From Devosia sp. (GTDB lineage Bacteria > Pseudomonadota > Alphaproteobacteria > Rhizobiales > Devosiaceae), in NCBI GenBank assembly GCA_015657675.1, contig JACDQI010000011.1, positions 1-36,765 on the forward strand: a stretch of DNA of 36,765 nucleotides, read 5' to 3'. The first letter of the stretch is position 1. Each line of letters begins with the position of its first letter. Shown in pieces: positions 35,270 to 36,765 of this stretch. The notes beneath the pieces are model-generated. The model saw only the letters and a list, made by a program, of their open reading frames with translations, ran no database searches and was not told where the DNA came from. The position numbers and the translations under genes were made by a program.

Positions 35270-36765
35270 ATGAGCGTGAGTGAGTCCCAGGCCGATGACG
35301 TGCGCATTGACGTTGCTGCGCTGCTCGGCGCCCTAAAGGCGCGCTGGCTTCGCATTCTTGTCGTCACGCTCGTCCTGCTCGGGGCGACCTTCACGGTCCT
35401 GCTCTTCGTGCCCAAGCTCTATGAGTCATCGGCCAGCATCCTTGTCGAACAGCGCAACAACGCCTTCACGCGGATCGGCAACGAGCAGCAGTCGCTGGGC
35501 TCGATAACCGTTGCCGAGCTCGCCGCCAGCCAGGTTCAGCTGATCAAGTCGCGCGACCTGCTCTTGAGCGTCGTCGACGAACTCAACCTGCGCGACGTCC
35601 GCGAATTCAGCGGCGCCTCAGTGTCGCCCGTCGCCCTGATCCTGCAGCTCTTCGGCGTCAAGCCGGAGGTCAAGAGCGGCGACGAGAAAGTCCTCGAAAA
35701 CCTCGGTGAGCGGCTCAGCGTAGGGCAGGCGGGGACGTCCTCCGTCGTCACCGTAAGCGTCCAGTCCACCGATCCCGAGCTGGCTGCCGCCATCGCCAAT
35801 GCCATCGCCAATGCGCACGTCAAACGCCGCGCCGATCTTTCCCTCTCGGACACCGCCGAAGCTTCCGGCTGGCTGGAGACCGAGATCGCCAAACTCCGCA
35901 CCAAGGTGCAGCAGGCCGAGAATGCCGTGGCCAACTACAAGGCCGACAACGACCTCTTCCAGACCGGCGGCACCGGCAGCTCGTCGATTCTGGACCAGCA
36001 GCTTTCCACGATCGCTACCCAGATCACCTCGGCCCAGGAACGCAAGAACTCCGCCCAGTCGCGCGCCGACATCATCCTCGGCCTGCTCAAGGCCGGTCAG
36101 CCCATCGATGGCGTCGCCGACGTCCGCAATTCGATGATTATCCAGAATCTCGTGCAGTCGCAGGCGACGCTGCGCGGCGAACTGGCCCAGCGCTCGTCGA
36201 CGCTTCTGCCCAACCACCCCACCATCAAGGCGCTACGCGCCCAGATCGAGGCCATCGACTCCCAGATCGGCGCCGAGGGCCGCAAGGTCGCTGGCGCCCT
36301 GCGCGCCGAAGCCGAAGTCGAAGCCAATCTCGAACAGTCGCTCAATGACGACCTGGCGCGCCTGAAACTCTCCGTCTCTGCCGCCGCGCGCGACACTGTC
36401 ACCCTCGATAGCCTCGAGCGCGAGGCCAAGGTGCAGCGTGACCTGCTCGAAAGCTATCTGGCCCGCTATTCCGACGCCGCTTCGCGCACCGACTCGAGTT
36501 CCACCCTGCCGGACGTGCGCGTCATCAGCGTTGCCGCACCCTCCGACACCCCGGCCTCGCCCAAGGTGGGTCTCGTCCTCAGCGCCGTCGGTTTCGTCGC
36601 GGTGGCACTCCAGGTCGGCACCATCCTCTTCGGTGAGTTGATGACCGGCCGCGCCGTCAAGGAGCGCCAGTTCGACGTCTATGCCCCCGAGGGCGAGGAA
36701 GCGGAGTACGAAGAAGCTGCTCCGCAGCCCCCGTGCCAGCCGACCCGCCGCTGGTCTGCTCGACC
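35270..36765 (+). CDS. Chain-length determinant protein (Wzz/GumC/ExoP-like), 3' truncated by the window
   Basis: Inner-membrane polysaccharide co-polymerase that sets chain length and links synthesis to export. The frame is open to the edge (498 residues). It begins MSVSESQADDVRIDVAALLG, has a first membrane helix at about residues 25-50 (ILVVTLVLLGATFTVLLF), and continues YESSASILVEQRNNAF. Long coiled-coil helices fill residues about 200-400. A conserved segment before the second membrane helix includes SVAAPSDTPASPKVG, followed by the helix (LSAVGFVAVALQVGTILF). No Walker A kinase motif is in view, so a C-terminal tyrosine-kinase domain cannot be judged. The last ten codons look off-pattern and may hide another lost base. 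Confidence 0.88.
   Translation, partial: MSVSESQADDVRIDVAALLGALKARWLRILVVTLVLLGATFTVLLFVPKLYESSASILVEQRNNAFTRIGNEQQSLGSITVAELAASQVQLIKSRDLLLSVVDELNLRDVREFSGASVSPVALILQLFGVKPEVKSGDEKVLENLGERLSVGQAGTSSVVTVSVQSTDPELAAAIANAIANAHVKRRADLSLSDTAEASGWLETEIAKLRTKVQQAENAVANYKADNDLFQTGGTGSSSILDQQLSTIATQITSAQERKNSAQSRADIILGLLKAGQPIDGVADVRNSMIIQNLVQSQATLRGELAQRSSTLLPNHPTIKALRAQIEAIDSQIGAEGRKVAGALRAEAEVEANLEQSLNDDLARLKLSVSAAARDTVTLDSLEREAKVQRDLLESYLARYSDAASRTDSSSTLPDVRVISVAAPSDTPASPKVGLVLSAVGFVAVALQVGTILFGELMTGRAVKERQFDVYAPEGEEAEYEEAAPQPPCQPTRRWSAR

Noticed and set aside
35789-35812. Perfect 12-base tandem duplication in the chain-length gene
   Set aside because: It encodes AIANAIAN, a normal helical sequence at this point of Wzz-type proteins; not a sign of instability by itself.

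Overview
The window is GC-rich, densely coded chromosomal DNA from an alphaproteobacterium of the order Hyphomicrobiales, most likely Devosia or a close relative. The evidence is gene order: rsh-pyrE-acpS-lepB-rnc-era-recO-parC, glyA-nrdR-ribD-nusB, bamE diverging from a cytochrome bc1 chaperone gene followed by DUF177-plsX-fabH-ihfA-merR, and an LdtR regulator beside an L,D-transpeptidase. The genus is inferred from general resemblance only; no search was run.

Layout. 1-7576 (+): housekeeping run from the 3' end of a RelA/SpoT homologue through pyrE, acpS, lepB, rnc, era, recO and parC, mostly with overlapping stop/start codons. 7596-11023 (-): an EEP-family membrane phosphoesterase/nuclease, the N-end-rule transferase bpt/ate, an RDD membrane protein and hemB. 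11154-14048 (+): small membrane protein, ldtR, a YkuD L,D-transpeptidase and a small conserved protein. 14171-14473 (-): a BA14K-like secreted protein. 14608-18331 (+): a ZTP (pfl) riboswitch, a possible leader ORF, glyA, nrdR, a RibD-like protein that has lost its deaminase zinc ligands, and nusB. 18406-19599: an MFS transporter preceded by an FNR/FixK-like palindrome. 19664-19767: a nested palindromic repeat. 19806-25943: bamE (-), then bc1 chaperone, DUF177, plsX, fabH, ihfA, merR, ybaK-type deacylase and a HugZ-like protein (+). 25953-26750 (-): an ion channel with a C-terminal zinc ribbon. 26895-26971: tRNA-Pro(GGG). 27049-28960 (+): an unknown secreted protein and an APH-type kinase. 28963-36765: an exopolysaccharide locus with polymerase/ligase, secreted Asp-box protein, priming glycosyl-phosphotransferase, glycosyltransferase and export lipoprotein on the minus strand, diverging from a chain-length protein that runs off the right edge.

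Nine genes contain inferred single-base indels (era, RDD gene, hemB, glyA, merR, hugZ-like, polymerase with two, Asp-box gene, glycosyltransferase), ten events in all. Because era, hemB and glyA are normally essential, and many events sit in G/C runs or CG repeats, I read these as sequence errors, not real pseudogenes. Every corrected length is an intact whole number of codons.

The most interesting signals are the ZTP aptamer followed by a ribosome binding site and a 42-codon ORF whose stop overlaps the glyA start; the zinc-ligand-less RibD in an operon that lacks ribE/ribH; the secreted Asp-box protein inside the polysaccharide operon; an 18-base imperfect inverted repeat between the divergent polysaccharide transcripts; and the zinc-ribbon ion channel.
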